Source: Phycisphaerae bacterium (GTDB lineage Bacteria; Planctomycetota; Phycisphaerae; UBA1845). From it: a stretch of DNA of 64,000 nucleotides. The stretch is from contig JAJDDQ010000008.1 in NCBI GenBank assembly GCA_029260215.1, forward strand, positions 34,839 through 98,838, given 5' to 3'. Below the pieces are notes generated by a model. The model made no database searches. It saw nothing but the letters and a program-made list of their open reading frames with translations, and had not been told where the DNA came from. Shown one piece after another: positions 44,566 to 53,522 of the stretch; position 1 is the stretch's first letter, and each line of letters begins with the position of its first letter. The position numbers and the translations under genes were made by a program.

Positions 44566-44602
44566 ATGCATACGATAAAAACCATGTTATGCTGAACGGA
44601 TT

Positions 44603-47293
44603 ATGAGTACCAAGTCAAACGAAACGATTTCGCCGCAAGCCGACGGCGGCACCACAGAGTTCGAGGTAAACGGCCGCCAGGTGAGCATCCAAGCCTCGCC
44701 GTACGACTCGCTGCTCGATGTTCTTCGCGGCGATCTCGGACTGATCTCGCCCAAGAACGGCTGCCAACCACAGGCACAATGCGGCTGCTGCACCGTGCTG
44801 GTCGATGGCAAGCCTCGCCTCGCCTGTGTAACCCAGCCGAAACAAGCCGCCGGCAAAAAAGTAACAACACTCGAAGGCCTCTCTGAATCAACCCGTACGC
44901 AAATCGCCGATTGCTTCGTAAGCGCGGGCGGCGTGCAATGCGGATTCTGCATACCCGGCATCGCCATGCGGGCCAACGCGTTGATCGATCGCAACCCGAA
45001 TCCGTCACGAGATGAAATCGCTTTCGAGCTGCGCGCCCACCTGTGCCGCTGCACCGGATACACCAAAATCGTTGACGCGATCGATCTGTTGGCCAAAGCG
45101 CGTCGCGGAGAGCCTTTGCCCAAGGCGGACCGCAGCGGAAAAATCGGCACACGACTCGAACGCTTCAAAGGGCGGGATTTCGTGCTCGGCGATTTCCGCT
45201 ATGTGGACGATATCAAAATCGACGGATCGCTGTTCGCTGCCATGCGCTTCAGCGACCATCCGCGCGCCACCATGCGACGCATCGATGCGCAAAAAGCGTT
45301 GGCGTCAAACGGCGTCGTACGCGTCATCACAGCCGAAGACGTTCCCGGCGATCGCTACGTGGGCCTGATCAAAAAGGATTGGCCCGTCCTCGTCGCGATT
45401 GGTGAAGAAACGCGATGCGTGGGCGACATATTAGCCGTTGTCGTCGCGGACAATCAGCACACCGCTCGAAACGCAGCCGCGTCGATCGATATCACCTACG
45501 ACGTACTCGAACCAGTCACCTCACCGGAAGACGGGCTGAAACCCGGCGCCCCGGAAATTCACCCGGACGGCAACCTACTGGCAGAATCCCGGATACAGCG
45601 CGGCGACACAGACGGCGCATTCTCATCCGCCGCCCACATCGTCGAGGACGATTTCTCGACGCAGTTTATCGAACACATGTTCCTCGAGCCCGAGTCCTGC
45701 ATCGCAATCCCCTCGACGGATGACGACAGCGGCACGATGCACCTGCGCGTCCTCACCCAAGGCCAAGGCGTGTTCGACGATCGGCGGCAGATCGCTTCCG
45801 TATTGAATTGGGACCGCGAGCGCATCCATGTCGAATTGATCTCCAACGGCGGAGCATTCGGCGGCAAAGAGGACATGAGCATTCAGGCCCAGGTATCGCT
45901 CGCCGCCACGGTCTGCAACCAACCGGTAAAATGTACGCTCACCCGCGAGGAAAGTTTCCGACTGCATCCGAAGCGACACCCCATCAGGATGAACGTCAAA
46001 GTCGCCTGCGACAACGAAGGCCATATAACCGCCGTCCGTGCCCGCATGATCGGCGACAAGGGCGCGTACGCCTCCGTCGGTGCGAAAGTGCTGGAACGCG
46101 CCGCAGGCCACGCTTGCGGACCTTATCGCGTACCAAACGTCGATGTTCTGTCCCAAGCCGTGTACACCAACAACCCACCCTGCGGTGCCATGCGCGGATT
46201 CGGTGCAAACCAAGCCGCATTCGCCATCGAAAGCTGTCTGAACCGGTTGGCCGAAAAAGTCGGCATCGATCCGTGGGAAATCCGCTGGCGAAACGTGCTC
46301 GAACAAGGCGATTCATTCTGCACAGGCCATCGCCTGACCAAGCCCTTTGGCCTCAAAAAGACGCTCGAAGCAGTGAAGGACACCTTCCGCAATGCGAAGT
46401 ACGCGGGCATCGCCTGCGGCATAAAAAACGTGGGAATCGGCAACGGCATGCCCGATTTGGGCAAAGCTGTTCTGGTCATCGAGCAAGCCGATCGCATCGC
46501 TATCCACAGCGGTTTCACAGAGATGGGTCAGGGATACTTCACCGTCTGCATTCAAGCCGCCTGCCAGGAGACAGGCCTGCCGCCCGAGATATTCATGCCG
46601 ACCACCCAAACGAAACTCGACGTGGATTGCGGGCAGACCACCGCCAGCCGAGCCACCGTGCTCGGAGGCATCGCCGTGCAGCGGGCAGCGCTTTTGCTCA
46701 AAGCCGACCTCGACGCAGGAAAGACGTTGGCAGAGCTGGTCGGAAAAGAATATCGCGGCGAATATGCGTGTACCTACACGTCCAAACTCGGAGCCGACGT
46801 CAAAGACCCCAAGACGCATCTGACCTACGGCTTCGCCACACAAGTCGTCATCCTCGACGACGACGGCCGGCTGAAGAGGGTGTTAGCCGCCCACGACGTC
46901 GGCAAAGTCATCAACCCCACGCTTCTCGAAGGGCAGATGGAAGGCTCGGTCCACATGGGCTTGGGATACGCGCTGACCGAGGATTTCGTGGTCGAAGGCG
47001 GCAAGATACAAAGCAAGGACATCAAGTCGCTCCGCGTGCTTCGTGCCCACCACATGCCCGAGATGGAGTTGATCTTCATCGAAGAACCCGACCCCGAAAC
47101 CGCCTACGGCGCACGCGGCGTCGGTGAGATTGGGCTTGTACCCACCGCACCAGCCGTCGCCGGAGCACTAGCCGCTTTCGACGGCAAGCATCGCACGAAT
47201 CTGCCCATGACGGACGCACCCGCCGCGCAGGCCATCATCAACCCCCGATGGAAACCGACCGCGTCCGACGGCCGCGCGACGAACGGGCGATGA
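44603..47293 (+). CDS. Xanthine dehydrogenase-type Mo hydroxylase, [2Fe-2S]-Mo fusion
   Basis: 896 aa. Residues 15-165 form the [2Fe-2S] part: Cys54, Cys60, Cys63 and Cys75 of the plant-ferredoxin-like cluster (GCQPQAQCGCC, with five residues between the first two Cys), then CGFC (113-116) and CRC (148-150). The Mo domain follows without a FAD domain, with GGAFGGKED, GAMRGFGANQ and the catalytic Glu in GVGEIGLV. This architecture matches selenium-dependent xanthine dehydrogenases and similar enzymes (TIGR03311-like). It likely hydroxylates xanthine, hypoxanthine or another N-heterocycle. The stop overlaps xdhC by four bases. Confidence 0.86.
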   Translation: MSTKSNETISPQADGGTTEFEVNGRQVSIQASPYDSLLDVLRGDLGLISPKNGCQPQAQCGCCTVLVDGKPRLACVTQPKQAAGKKVTTLEGLSESTRTQIADCFVSAGGVQCGFCIPGIAMRANALIDRNPNPSRDEIAFELRAHLCRCTGYTKIVDAIDLLAKARRGEPLPKADRSGKIGTRLERFKGRDFVLGDFRYVDDIKIDGSLFAAMRFSDHPRATMRRIDAQKALASNGVVRVITAEDVPGDRYVGLIKKDWPVLVAIGEETRCVGDILAVVVADNQHTARNAAASIDITYDVLEPVTSPEDGLKPGAPEIHPDGNLLAESRIQRGDTDGAFSSAAHIVEDDFSTQFIEHMFLEPESCIAIPSTDDDSGTMHLRVLTQGQGVFDDRRQIASVLNWDRERIHVELISNGGAFGGKEDMSIQAQVSLAATVCNQPVKCTLTREESFRLHPKRHPIRMNVKVACDNEGHITAVRARMIGDKGAYASVGAKVLERAAGHACGPYRVPNVDVLSQAVYTNNPPCGAMRGFGANQAAFAIESCLNRLAEKVGIDPWEIRWRNVLEQGDSFCTGHRLTKPFGLKKTLEAVKDTFRNAKYAGIACGIKNVGIGNGMPDLGKAVLVIEQADRIAIHSGFTEMGQGYFTVCIQAACQETGLPPEIFMPTTQTKLDVDCGQTTASRATVLGGIAVQRAALLLKADLDAGKTLAELVGKEYRGEYACTYTSKLGADVKDPKTHLTYGFATQVVILDDDGRLKRVLAAHDVGKVINPTLLEGQMEGSVHMGLGYALTEDFVVEGGKIQSKDIKSLRVLRAHHMPEMELIFIEEPDPETAYGARGVGEIGLVPTAPAVAGALAAFDGKHRTNLPMTDAPAAQAIINPRWKPTASDGRATNGR

Positions 47294-48294
47294 GCAACAT
47301 CGTTCCCATTCTCCATTCCGTGATCGAGGAAATCGGTCACGGCCGGGAAGTCGCTCTGTGCGCCGTCGTCGCAACAAGAGGCTCCACCCCGCAAAGCCCC
47401 GGCGCGATCATGCTCGTCAAATCAGATTACACAACAGTCGGCACGCTCGGCGGCGGATGCGTGGAAGCCGAGGTGCAACGCCGCGCCTTCGAGTTGCTCC
47501 AGCGCAATCAGTCCAGCCTGCTCGATTTCGTCCTCGACCACGACTACGGCTGGGACGACGGCCTGATCTGCGGCGGACGCATGGACATCGGCGTCATGCC
47601 CATCAGCCCCGGCGACGATCTGAGCGACATCATCACAGCCTCGATCAATCCGCACGCCCCCAACGAGCCGCGGACTTCAGTCCGCGAGGACGAAAATCCC
47701 GAGACCGACGCCCCCTCGACTCGATCCATCCCAATCCGCGTACAACACGAAGGGCGCCTGATCGAATACCGCGTCACACTCGAGGAATCCCCCCACCTGA
47801 TCATCGCCGGCGCCGGTCACGTAGGCCAAGCACTCGCCCGCATCGCCACCGACCTCGATTTCGCCGTCACCGTCATCGACGACCGCGCCGAATTCGCCTC
47901 CCCCGAACGCTTCAGCCACAACGTCGAGCTTGTCGTCGACGAAATCGCAGACGCCCTCCGCGCTCAGCCCATCGACGCCGACACCTTCGTCGTCATCGTC
48001 ACCCGAGGCCATCAACGCGATCATCAGGCCCTCGACGCAGTCATCCGCAACCCCGCCCGCTACATAGGCCTGATCGGCAGCAAGCGAAAAACCAGACTGA
48101 TCTACGACGACCTACGCTCAACCGGTGTTCCCCAGAAACTCCTCGATCGCGTCAAATCGCCCATAGGCCTGAATATCGACGCAATACTCGTCCCCGAAAT
48201 CGCGATCAGCATAGCCGCCGAACTAATCCAAACACGAAGAGCCACCCAAACCCCCCTGGTCCAAGGCCCCTTCGAAATCCCCCCATCGCCCTGA
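47290..48294 (+). CDS. xdhC: XdhC/CoxI-family Mo hydroxylase maturation protein
   Basis: 334 aa from the ATG at 47290, overlapping the xdh stop (ATGA). The N-terminal XdhC_CoxI domain (VVATRGSTPQSPGAIM, GTLGGGCVEAEV, LICGGRMDIG) and the C-terminal Rossmann domain (LIIAGAGHVGQALARIA, RYIGLIGSKRKTRL) are complete. The protein is known to insert the sulfido (or selenido) ligand and mature cofactor into xanthine dehydrogenase. Residues about 125-135, in the linker between the domains (NEPRTSVRED), are encoded by a copy of palindrome A, kept in frame. Confidence 0.9.
   Translation: MSNIVPILHSVIEEIGHGREVALCAVVATRGSTPQSPGAIMLVKSDYTTVGTLGGGCVEAEVQRRAFELLQRNQSSLLDFVLDHDYGWDDGLICGGRMDIGVMPISPGDDLSDIITASINPHAPNEPRTSVREDENPETDAPSTRSIPIRVQHEGRLIEYRVTLEESPHLIIAGAGHVGQALARIATDLDFAVTVIDDRAEFASPERFSHNVELVVDEIADALRAQPIDADTFVVIVTRGHQRDHQALDAVIRNPARYIGLIGSKRKTRLIYDDLRSTGVPQKLLDRVKSPIGLNIDAILVPEIAISIAAELIQTRRATQTPLVQGPFEIPPSP
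47665..47692 (+). repeat. Dispersed palindrome family A, copy 8 (inside xdhC)
   Basis: GAGCC plus CGCGGACTTCAGTCCGCG plus AGGACG, encoding EPRTSVRED in the reading frame of xdhC, between its two domains. Confidence 0.85.
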
Positions 48295-48421
48295 AAAGCG
48301 GCTCTCATCGCCCCTGGCGCATGAAACGGGGGCACGTCACTACTGGCCTGCTCTCCAATATCTGATCCAAGTGTTATGAGAGTCTCAATGGCCCGCGATG
48401 GGTGGTCACGTTAAGACGCAC

Positions 48422-48913
48422 CTACTTCGCGTGTTTCGCCTGTCCCAGCGGTGACCAGTCACGCTCGAAAACGATGTAGCCAGCCGGCACCATCCCCATC
48501 TTCCGATAGGTCTCCATCGCCCGCGTGTTGTCGTTTTCGACGTAAAGACGCAATCCGCAGACGTTGGAACGTGATCGGGCCTCAGCCTCGACATGCCGGT
48601 AAAGGGAGGCAAACACCCCGGTGCGGCGATCCTCCGGGGGGACGTACACGCTTTGAAACCACCACATCCACGCATTGCGCCAATCGCACCACTCGTACGT
48701 CACCATGCACTGGCCGACAATCTTGCCGGCACGCTCCGCCACGAAATACAGGCAATAATCGTCGTGGGTGAGGGCGGCCCGCACGCCGTCGCGAAGAATG
48801 GTCTCGTCCAAACGCCGATTTTCGGTTTCGACCGCCATAGCAGCGTTGAAATCGACGATTGTGTCTAGATCGCCGATCAAAGCAGACCGGACGGCAGCGG
48901 GTTCGGTTGTCAT
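48422..48913 (-). CDS. GNAT-family N-acetyltransferase
   Basis: 163 aa. The GNAT core has the acetyl-CoA pyrophosphate loop in EDRRTGVFASLY and the strand pattern AERAGKIVGQCMVTYE, VCGLRLYVENDN and TYRKMGMVP. The acceptor is unknown. It overlaps the Mpo1-like gene by four bases, so both are translated from one message. Confidence 0.85.
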   Translation of the reverse strand: MTTEPAAVRSALIGDLDTIVDFNAAMAVETENRRLDETILRDGVRAALTHDDYCLYFVAERAGKIVGQCMVTYEWCDWRNAWMWWFQSVYVPPEDRRTGVFASLYRHVEAEARSRSNVCGLRLYVENDNTRAMETYRKMGMVPAGYIVFERDWSPLGQAKHAK

Positions 48914-49215
48914 GAGGTTTGATCCGTACGGGTCTGAAATCGGGGTGCGACAGCCACATAAGGCCGGCCCAGGAGCTTCTTGATCAGGATGATTTCACCC
49001 ATGTCGTTGCCTTCGATCGCGTGGCCAACCCACTGGAGGAAGTAGCTGACGACAATCAATGCCGTAGGCCGCCACCATAAATCCCACCGCCACCCGACGA
49101 CCTGCACGATGGCGAGCACGCAGGCTGCCACCAGCATGGGAATACCCACCGCGTGCAGAATCAGGCTCACCGGATGCCGATGACGCGTAAGCCAATTTCG
49201 ACCCCAATCAAGCAT
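48910..49215 (-). CDS. Mpo1/DUF962-like small membrane protein
   Basis: 101 aa with HPVSLILHAVGIPM near the N-terminus, hydrophobic helices (VAACVLAIVQVV, ALIVVSYFLQWV) and the Mpo1-like GHAIEGND. The yeast relative Mpo1 is an iron-dependent dioxygenase for 2-hydroxy fatty acids. The histidines in the two motifs are candidate metal ligands. Its stop overlaps the GNAT start (ATGA). Confidence 0.75.
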   Translation of the reverse strand: MLDWGRNWLTRHRHPVSLILHAVGIPMLVAACVLAIVQVVGWRWDLWWRPTALIVVSYFLQWVGHAIEGNDMGEIILIKKLLGRPYVAVAPRFQTRTDQTS

Positions 49216-49341
49216 AGCCGCATCGTAAACGGCGGTGCGGCGGGTGACAATCGCCCTCGATTCGCGGCGCGATGGTGGGCGTCGCGGCTGTCAATTTGGC
49301 ACGCCGCGCGTCAAGCAAAGCCCCTTTCTGCCAAGCTGGCA

Positions 49342-49364
49342 GGGGCCTCTGGCCCTTTATTTTT
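49342..49364 (+). terminator. Terminator-like hairpin upstream of groL, with overlapping antiterminator
   Basis: GGGCC-TCT-GGCCC (49343-49355) followed by TTTATTTTT. An alternative stem GCCCCT/AGGGGC (49320-49325 with 49341-49346) shares its right arm, so the two cannot form together. No plus-strand gene precedes it closely, which suggests a short leader RNA. The remaining gap 49216-49570 shows no other supported gene and no CIRCE element. Confidence 0.45.
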
Positions 49365-49570
49365 GGTGTTTTGTGTTGTAAGTTGTTTTTATTAATAAGG
49401 TTACAGGTTTTTGATTTTGGCCCGCGTACTGGCCCTGTCCTTGCTATGAAACTGGTGGCATCGGTTCGTCCGTACCGGGTCCGCCTCGATTTGGCGGGCT
49501 GACTGTGAAATGTAGCATTTGCGGCGACCGAAGCCGGAATCTTCCAGCCAGGACAAGGAGAGCAACAACA

Positions 49571-51205
49571 ATGGCGGTGAAACAACTTACCTTTAAGCAA
49601 GAAGCACGAGAAGCCCTTTGGACGGGCGTGGAGAAGCTGGCCAGCGCCGTGAAAGCGACGCTCGGACCTCGAGGCCGCAACGCGGTCATCGACAAGGGGT
49701 GGGGCGCTCCCACAGTGACCAAAGACGGCGTCACGGTGGCGGAGGAGGTCGAACTCGAAGACAAGTACGAAAACCTCGGAGCCATGCTCGTCAAAGAGGC
49801 TGCCAGCAAGACCAGCTCGGTCGCGGGCGACGGCACGACGACGGCCACCGTGTTAGCTGAGGCGATTTTCAAGCTGGGCCTGCGTAACGTGGCTGCCGGT
49901 GCGAACGCGAATGAACTCAATCGCGGCATCCAGATGGCTGTCGAAAAGGTCGTCGAGGAGCTGAAGTCGCTGTCTCGTCCGATAAAATCGGACAAACGGG
50001 ACGATATTGTCAACATCGGAACGATCTCCGCCAACAACGACCGGGCCATTGGTCAGGTTCTGGCAGATTGTTTCGCCAAGGTCGGCAAGGATGGGGTGAT
50101 TACGGTCGAGGAGGGCAAGACTGCCGAAACGACGATTGAGATCGTTGAGGGCATGCAGTTTGATCGCGGATTCCTCTCGCCGCACTTCGTCACCGATCAG
50201 GACGAGATGGAATGTGCTTTCGACAAAGCCTTCGTGCTTATTCACGAGGACAAGCTCAGCAGTGCTCAGAAGCTCGTTCCGCTGCTCGAAAAAGTATCAA
50301 AGGCCAAGCGTCCGCTGCTTATCATCGCCGAGGACATCGACGGTGAAGCCCTTCCGACGCTGGTGGTCAACAAGCTTCGCGGAATCCTGCAGATTTGTGC
50401 GGTGAAGGCACCCGGTTACGGGGATCGTCGCAAAGCCATGCTCGAGGATCTGGCTGTGCTGACGGGTGGCAAAGCCATCATGAAGGACATTGGCGAGGAC
50501 ATCGAGAGCATCGGCATCGCCGATCTGGGACAGGCCAAGAAGATTCGCATCGATGGAAACAACACGACGATCATCGAAGGTGCCGGCAAGACGTCCGATA
50601 TTCAGGGCCGGATCAGCCAGATTCGAGCCGAGATCGAGGCGACGACCAGCGACTACGATCGCGAGAAGCTTCAGGAGCGGTTGGCCAAGCTGGCCGGCGG
50701 CGTCGCTCAGGTCAATGTTGGCGCCTCGACCGAAACGGAGATGAAGGAAAAGAAAGCCCGCATCGAGGATGCATTGCACGCCACCCGTGCTGCCATTGAA
50801 GAAGGCATCGTGGTGGGCGGCGGTGTCGCATTGCTGCGTTGTGCGAGCGTTTTGGACAAGATTCGCGGCGGCAGCGACGACGTGAAGACCGGGATCAAGA
50901 TCGTCCGGGATGCACTTGAAGCACCGATTCGGGCCATCGCCCACAATGCGGGTGTCGAGCCGGGCATCGTGGTGCATGAGGTTCTGTCCAAGAACGGTAC
51001 ATACGGGTTCAATGCCGCGACTTTGCAGTATGGCGACCTGGCCAAAGAGGGTGTGATCGATCCGACCAAGGTCGTTCGGGCCGCCCTTGAAAACGGCAGC
51101 AGTGTGGCGCGTGTTCTGTTGAGCACGGACTGCCTGGTGACCGAGAAGCCGACGAGTGATGACGACGCCGGAATGCCCGGCGACGATGAAATGGGCATGA
51201 TGTAA
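49571..51205 (+). CDS. groL: 60-kDa chaperonin GroEL, paralogue 1
   Basis: 544 aa from the ATG at 49571 (AGGAG upstream). ATP-dependent protein-folding ring subunit. [34 protein letters not shown] and AGDG/Asp signatures are intact, and the flexible C-terminus ends in a short [11 protein letters not shown], partly like the usual Gly-Met repeats. It is the first gene of a groL-groS-groL operon. Confidence 0.96.
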   Translation: MAVKQLTFKQEAREALWTGVEKLASAVKATLGPRGRNAVIDKGWGAPTVTKDGVTVAEEVELEDKYENLGAMLVKEAASKTSSVAGDGTTTATVLAEAIFKLGLRNVAAGANANELNRGIQMAVEKVVEELKSLSRPIKSDKRDDIVNIGTISANNDRAIGQVLADCFAKVGKDGVITVEEGKTAETTIEIVEGMQFDRGFLSPHFVTDQDEMECAFDKAFVLIHEDKLSSAQKLVPLLEKVSKAKRPLLIIAEDIDGEALPTLVVNKLRGILQICAVKAPGYGDRRKAMLEDLAVLTGGKAIMKDIGEDIESIGIADLGQAKKIRIDGNNTTIIEGAGKTSDIQGRISQIRAEIEATTSDYDREKLQERLAKLAGGVAQVNVGASTETEMKEKKARIEDALHATRAAIEEGIVVGGGVALLRCASVLDKIRGGSDDVKTGIKIVRDALEAPIRAIAHNAGVEPGIVVHEVLSKNGTYGFNAATLQYGDLAKEGVIDPTKVVRAALENGSSVARVLLSTDCLVTEKPTSDDDAGMPGDDEMGMM

Positions 51206-51281
51206 TCGACGCACCGCACGCGATGTGCGGGCGCAACGTGATAGCGAATCAACGCACGATCGATTTGGAGGCAACACAATC

Positions 51282-51617
51282 ATGGCAACTGCCACTGCGA
51301 CGAAGAAGAAGAGTAGCAAGAGCGGCAAGGTATCGTTCAGCCCGCTGGATGACCGGATTCTGATCCGTCAGTCGGACGCTGAGGAGACGACCAAGGGTGG
51401 AATCATTCTGCCGGACGCGGCGCAGGAGAAGCCGCAGGCGGGCAAGGTCGTCGCCGTCGGCCCGGGCAAGCTGTTGGACAGCGGTTCCCGCGGCGAATTG
51501 AGCGTTAAGGTGGGCGACGAAGTTTTCTATGGCAAGTATGCGGGGACCGAACTCGATCTGGACGGCGAAAAATATGTCGTCGTCCGCGAGAACGATGTCC
51601 TGGCTATTGTCGTCTAA
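51282..51617 (+). CDS. groS: Co-chaperonin GroES
   Basis: 111 aa from the ATG at 51282, after GGAGG. A Ser/Lys-rich extension ([17 protein letters not shown]) precedes the normal fold: [20 protein letters not shown] (mobile loop), [14 protein letters not shown] and [12 protein letters not shown]. It is about 15 residues longer than typical because of the N-terminal tail. Situated between the two groL copies, it may serve both. Confidence 0.93.
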   Translation: MATATATKKKSSKSGKVSFSPLDDRILIRQSDAEETTKGGIILPDAAQEKPQAGKVVAVGPGKLLDSGSRGELSVKVGDEVFYGKYAGTELDLDGEKYVVVRENDVLAIVV

Positions 51618-51638
51618 CTACAGCGAGGAGCGTACACC

Positions 51639-53255
51639 ATGCCAAAGCAAATGATGTTCGGTAACGACGCGCAGCAGAGCACAATGGACGGTCTGACCAA
51701 GTTGGCCAACGCCGTCAAAGTGACGCTCGGCCCTGTCGGGCAGAACGTGTTGTTGCAAAAGTCGTTCGGCCCCCCGCGTGTCACCAAGGACGGCGTGTCG
51801 GTGGCGAAGGAAATTGAGTTGCCCGATGCCTTCGAGAACATGGGCGCCAAGATGATCAACGAGGTCGCCAACAAGACGAGCGACGATGTCGGCGACGGCA
51901 CGACGACGGCGACGGTTCTGGCTGAAGCGATTTTCCGTGAGGGACGCAAGATCGTCGCAGCCGGTGGCAACCCGATGGTCATCAAGCGCGGCATCGACAA
52001 AGCGATCGAGGCGGCTGTCGCGTCGGTGGCTGAGCAGTCGGTGAAGGTCCGGAACGCGGACGATCTGACGAAGATCGCGACGATCAGTGCCAACGGCAAT
52101 GCGGAAATCGGCAAGATTCTGACCGACGCGCTGAGCGGCGTGGGCGATGAGGGTGTTGTCGAGATCGAAGAGGGCAAGAGCTTCGAGACTGAGAAGGAAG
52201 TCGTTGACGGCATGCAGTTCGACAAGGGCTACATTTCGCCCTACTTCATGACCGACCCCGGCACGCTCGAATGTGCTCTGTCCGACCCCTACATTCTGAT
52301 TCACGAAAAGAAGATTTCGAATCTTCGCGATTTCATCCCGCTGCTCGAAGCGGTTTCGTCGTCGGGCAGGCCTTTGCTGGTGATCGCCGAAGACGTCGAG
52401 GGCGAAGCGCTGGCTGCTCTGGTGGTCAACAAGCTGCGCGGCATCTTCCAGATTTGTGCGATCAAGGCTCCCGGTTTCGGCGAGCGTCGCAAAGCCATGC
52501 TTCAGGACCTGGCCACCTTGACCGGCGGCAAGATGATCAGCGAAGACCTGGGCATCAAGCTCGACAAGGTTACGCTGGCTGACCTGGGCAGTGCCAAGAA
52601 GATCGTCGTGACCAAGGACACCACCACGGTCATCGACGGTGGCGGCAAGAAGTCCGAGGTTAAGGCGCGCTGCGAGCAGATTCGCAATCAGATCGAAAAC
52701 TGCACCAGTGATTACGATCGCGAGAAGTTGCAGGAGCGTCTGGCGAAACTGACCGGCGGTGTGGCTGTCATTCGCGTCGGCGGTGCGACCGAGATTGAGG
52801 TCAAGGAAAAGAAGGATCTCGTGGACGACGCTTTTCATGCGACCAAAGCTGCCAAGGAAGAGGGCATCGTTGCGGGCGGGGGCGTGGCGCTCCTGCGTGC
52901 GATTGAGGCTGTCAACAAGGCCCGCAGCAAGGCGGTCGGCGATGAGAAGATCGGTTTTGACATCATCATGAAGGCGTTTCGCGCTCCGGCCCGTCAGATT
53001 TTCATCAACGGCGGTTTTGAGGGCGACGTGATCGTTGAGCAGATTTTGGGCAAGCCAGCCAAGCACGGATTCGACGCGCGTGCCGGTGAGTTTGTGGATA
53101 TGTTCAAGGCGGGCATCGTCGATCCTGCCAAGGTCGTTCGCGTCGCGATGCAATCGGCAGCCAGTGTGGCTGGTCTGATGCTGACGACGGAAGTCCTGCT
53201 GACGGACATCAAGGACGAGGATAAGAGCAAGCCGATCGCGCACGCGATCCGATAA
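51639..53255 (+). CDS. groL2: 60-kDa chaperonin GroEL, paralogue 2
   Basis: 538 aa. Complete chaperonin with [20 protein letters not shown] and [14 protein letters not shown]. It diverges from paralogue 1 and ends in KPIAHAIR, without any Gly-Met tail, a sign of a specialised role. It lies 22 bp after groS. Two groL copies around one groS suggest one general and one client-restricted ring, or assembly of mixed rings. Confidence 0.95.
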   Translation: MPKQMMFGNDAQQSTMDGLTKLANAVKVTLGPVGQNVLLQKSFGPPRVTKDGVSVAKEIELPDAFENMGAKMINEVANKTSDDVGDGTTTATVLAEAIFREGRKIVAAGGNPMVIKRGIDKAIEAAVASVAEQSVKVRNADDLTKIATISANGNAEIGKILTDALSGVGDEGVVEIEEGKSFETEKEVVDGMQFDKGYISPYFMTDPGTLECALSDPYILIHEKKISNLRDFIPLLEAVSSSGRPLLVIAEDVEGEALAALVVNKLRGIFQICAIKAPGFGERRKAMLQDLATLTGGKMISEDLGIKLDKVTLADLGSAKKIVVTKDTTTVIDGGGKKSEVKARCEQIRNQIENCTSDYDREKLQERLAKLTGGVAVIRVGGATEIEVKEKKDLVDDAFHATKAAKEEGIVAGGGVALLRAIEAVNKARSKAVGDEKIGFDIIMKAFRAPARQIFINGGFEGDVIVEQILGKPAKHGFDARAGEFVDMFKAGIVDPAKVVRVAMQSAASVAGLMLTTEVLLTDIKDEDKSKPIAHAIR

Positions 53256-53350
53256 TCGCAATGGACCCCATCTCGGGGACATCATTCGTTCCCTCTTAAC
53301 ATGATGAGGGAATGGCGGGGTTGGGTTTGCGTGTGATACTCGGCCAGAGA

Positions 53351-53387
53351 CCTCCCCCGGCCCCTCCTTCTAAAGGAGGGGAGGAAG
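53351..53387 (+). repeat. 37-bp palindromic block (family C), copy 2
   Basis: Identical over 37 bp to 16388-16424. It lies between groL2 and dnaJ. Confidence 0.85.
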
Positions 53388-53452
53388 ATGGTTGCGATTG
53401 CGTGACTTGGTTGATCGGCTGAGGCTGATATTTGAAACAAAAGCAGCCAACG

Positions 53453-53486
53453 GCGTGGAAGGGTAGTTGAGGCTGCCCTTCCACGC
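53453..53486 (+). promoter_or_regulatory. Strong hairpin upstream of dnaJ
   Basis: Perfect 11-bp stem GCGTGGAAGGG/CCCTTCCACGC with a 12-base loop, 37 bp before the dnaJ start. It could be a leader structure controlling translation or mRNA decay; there is no T-tract for an intrinsic terminator. Confidence 0.4.
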
Positions 53487-53522
53487 GGCATTCTGTTCGC
53501 GGCTGCTCGGAATGAAGGCACG

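Noticed and set aside
44603..47293. Selenocysteine in the Mo hydroxylase
   Set aside because: The frame contains no in-frame UGA, and no SECIS-like stem was noted; any selenium would be a labile ligand.
49295..49320. Possible sigma54 promoter at TTGGCACG
   Set aside because: The -24-like TGGCACG is present, but no GC-containing -12 element occurs at the required spacing.
49216..49570. CIRCE-type HrcA site before groL
   Set aside because: No TTAGCACTC/GAGTGCTAA inverted repeat could be found here or before dnaJ.
51618..53285. 555-codon minus-strand frame opposite groL2
   Set aside because: Fully antisense to a highly conserved chaperonin; the composition is that of shadow reading frames.
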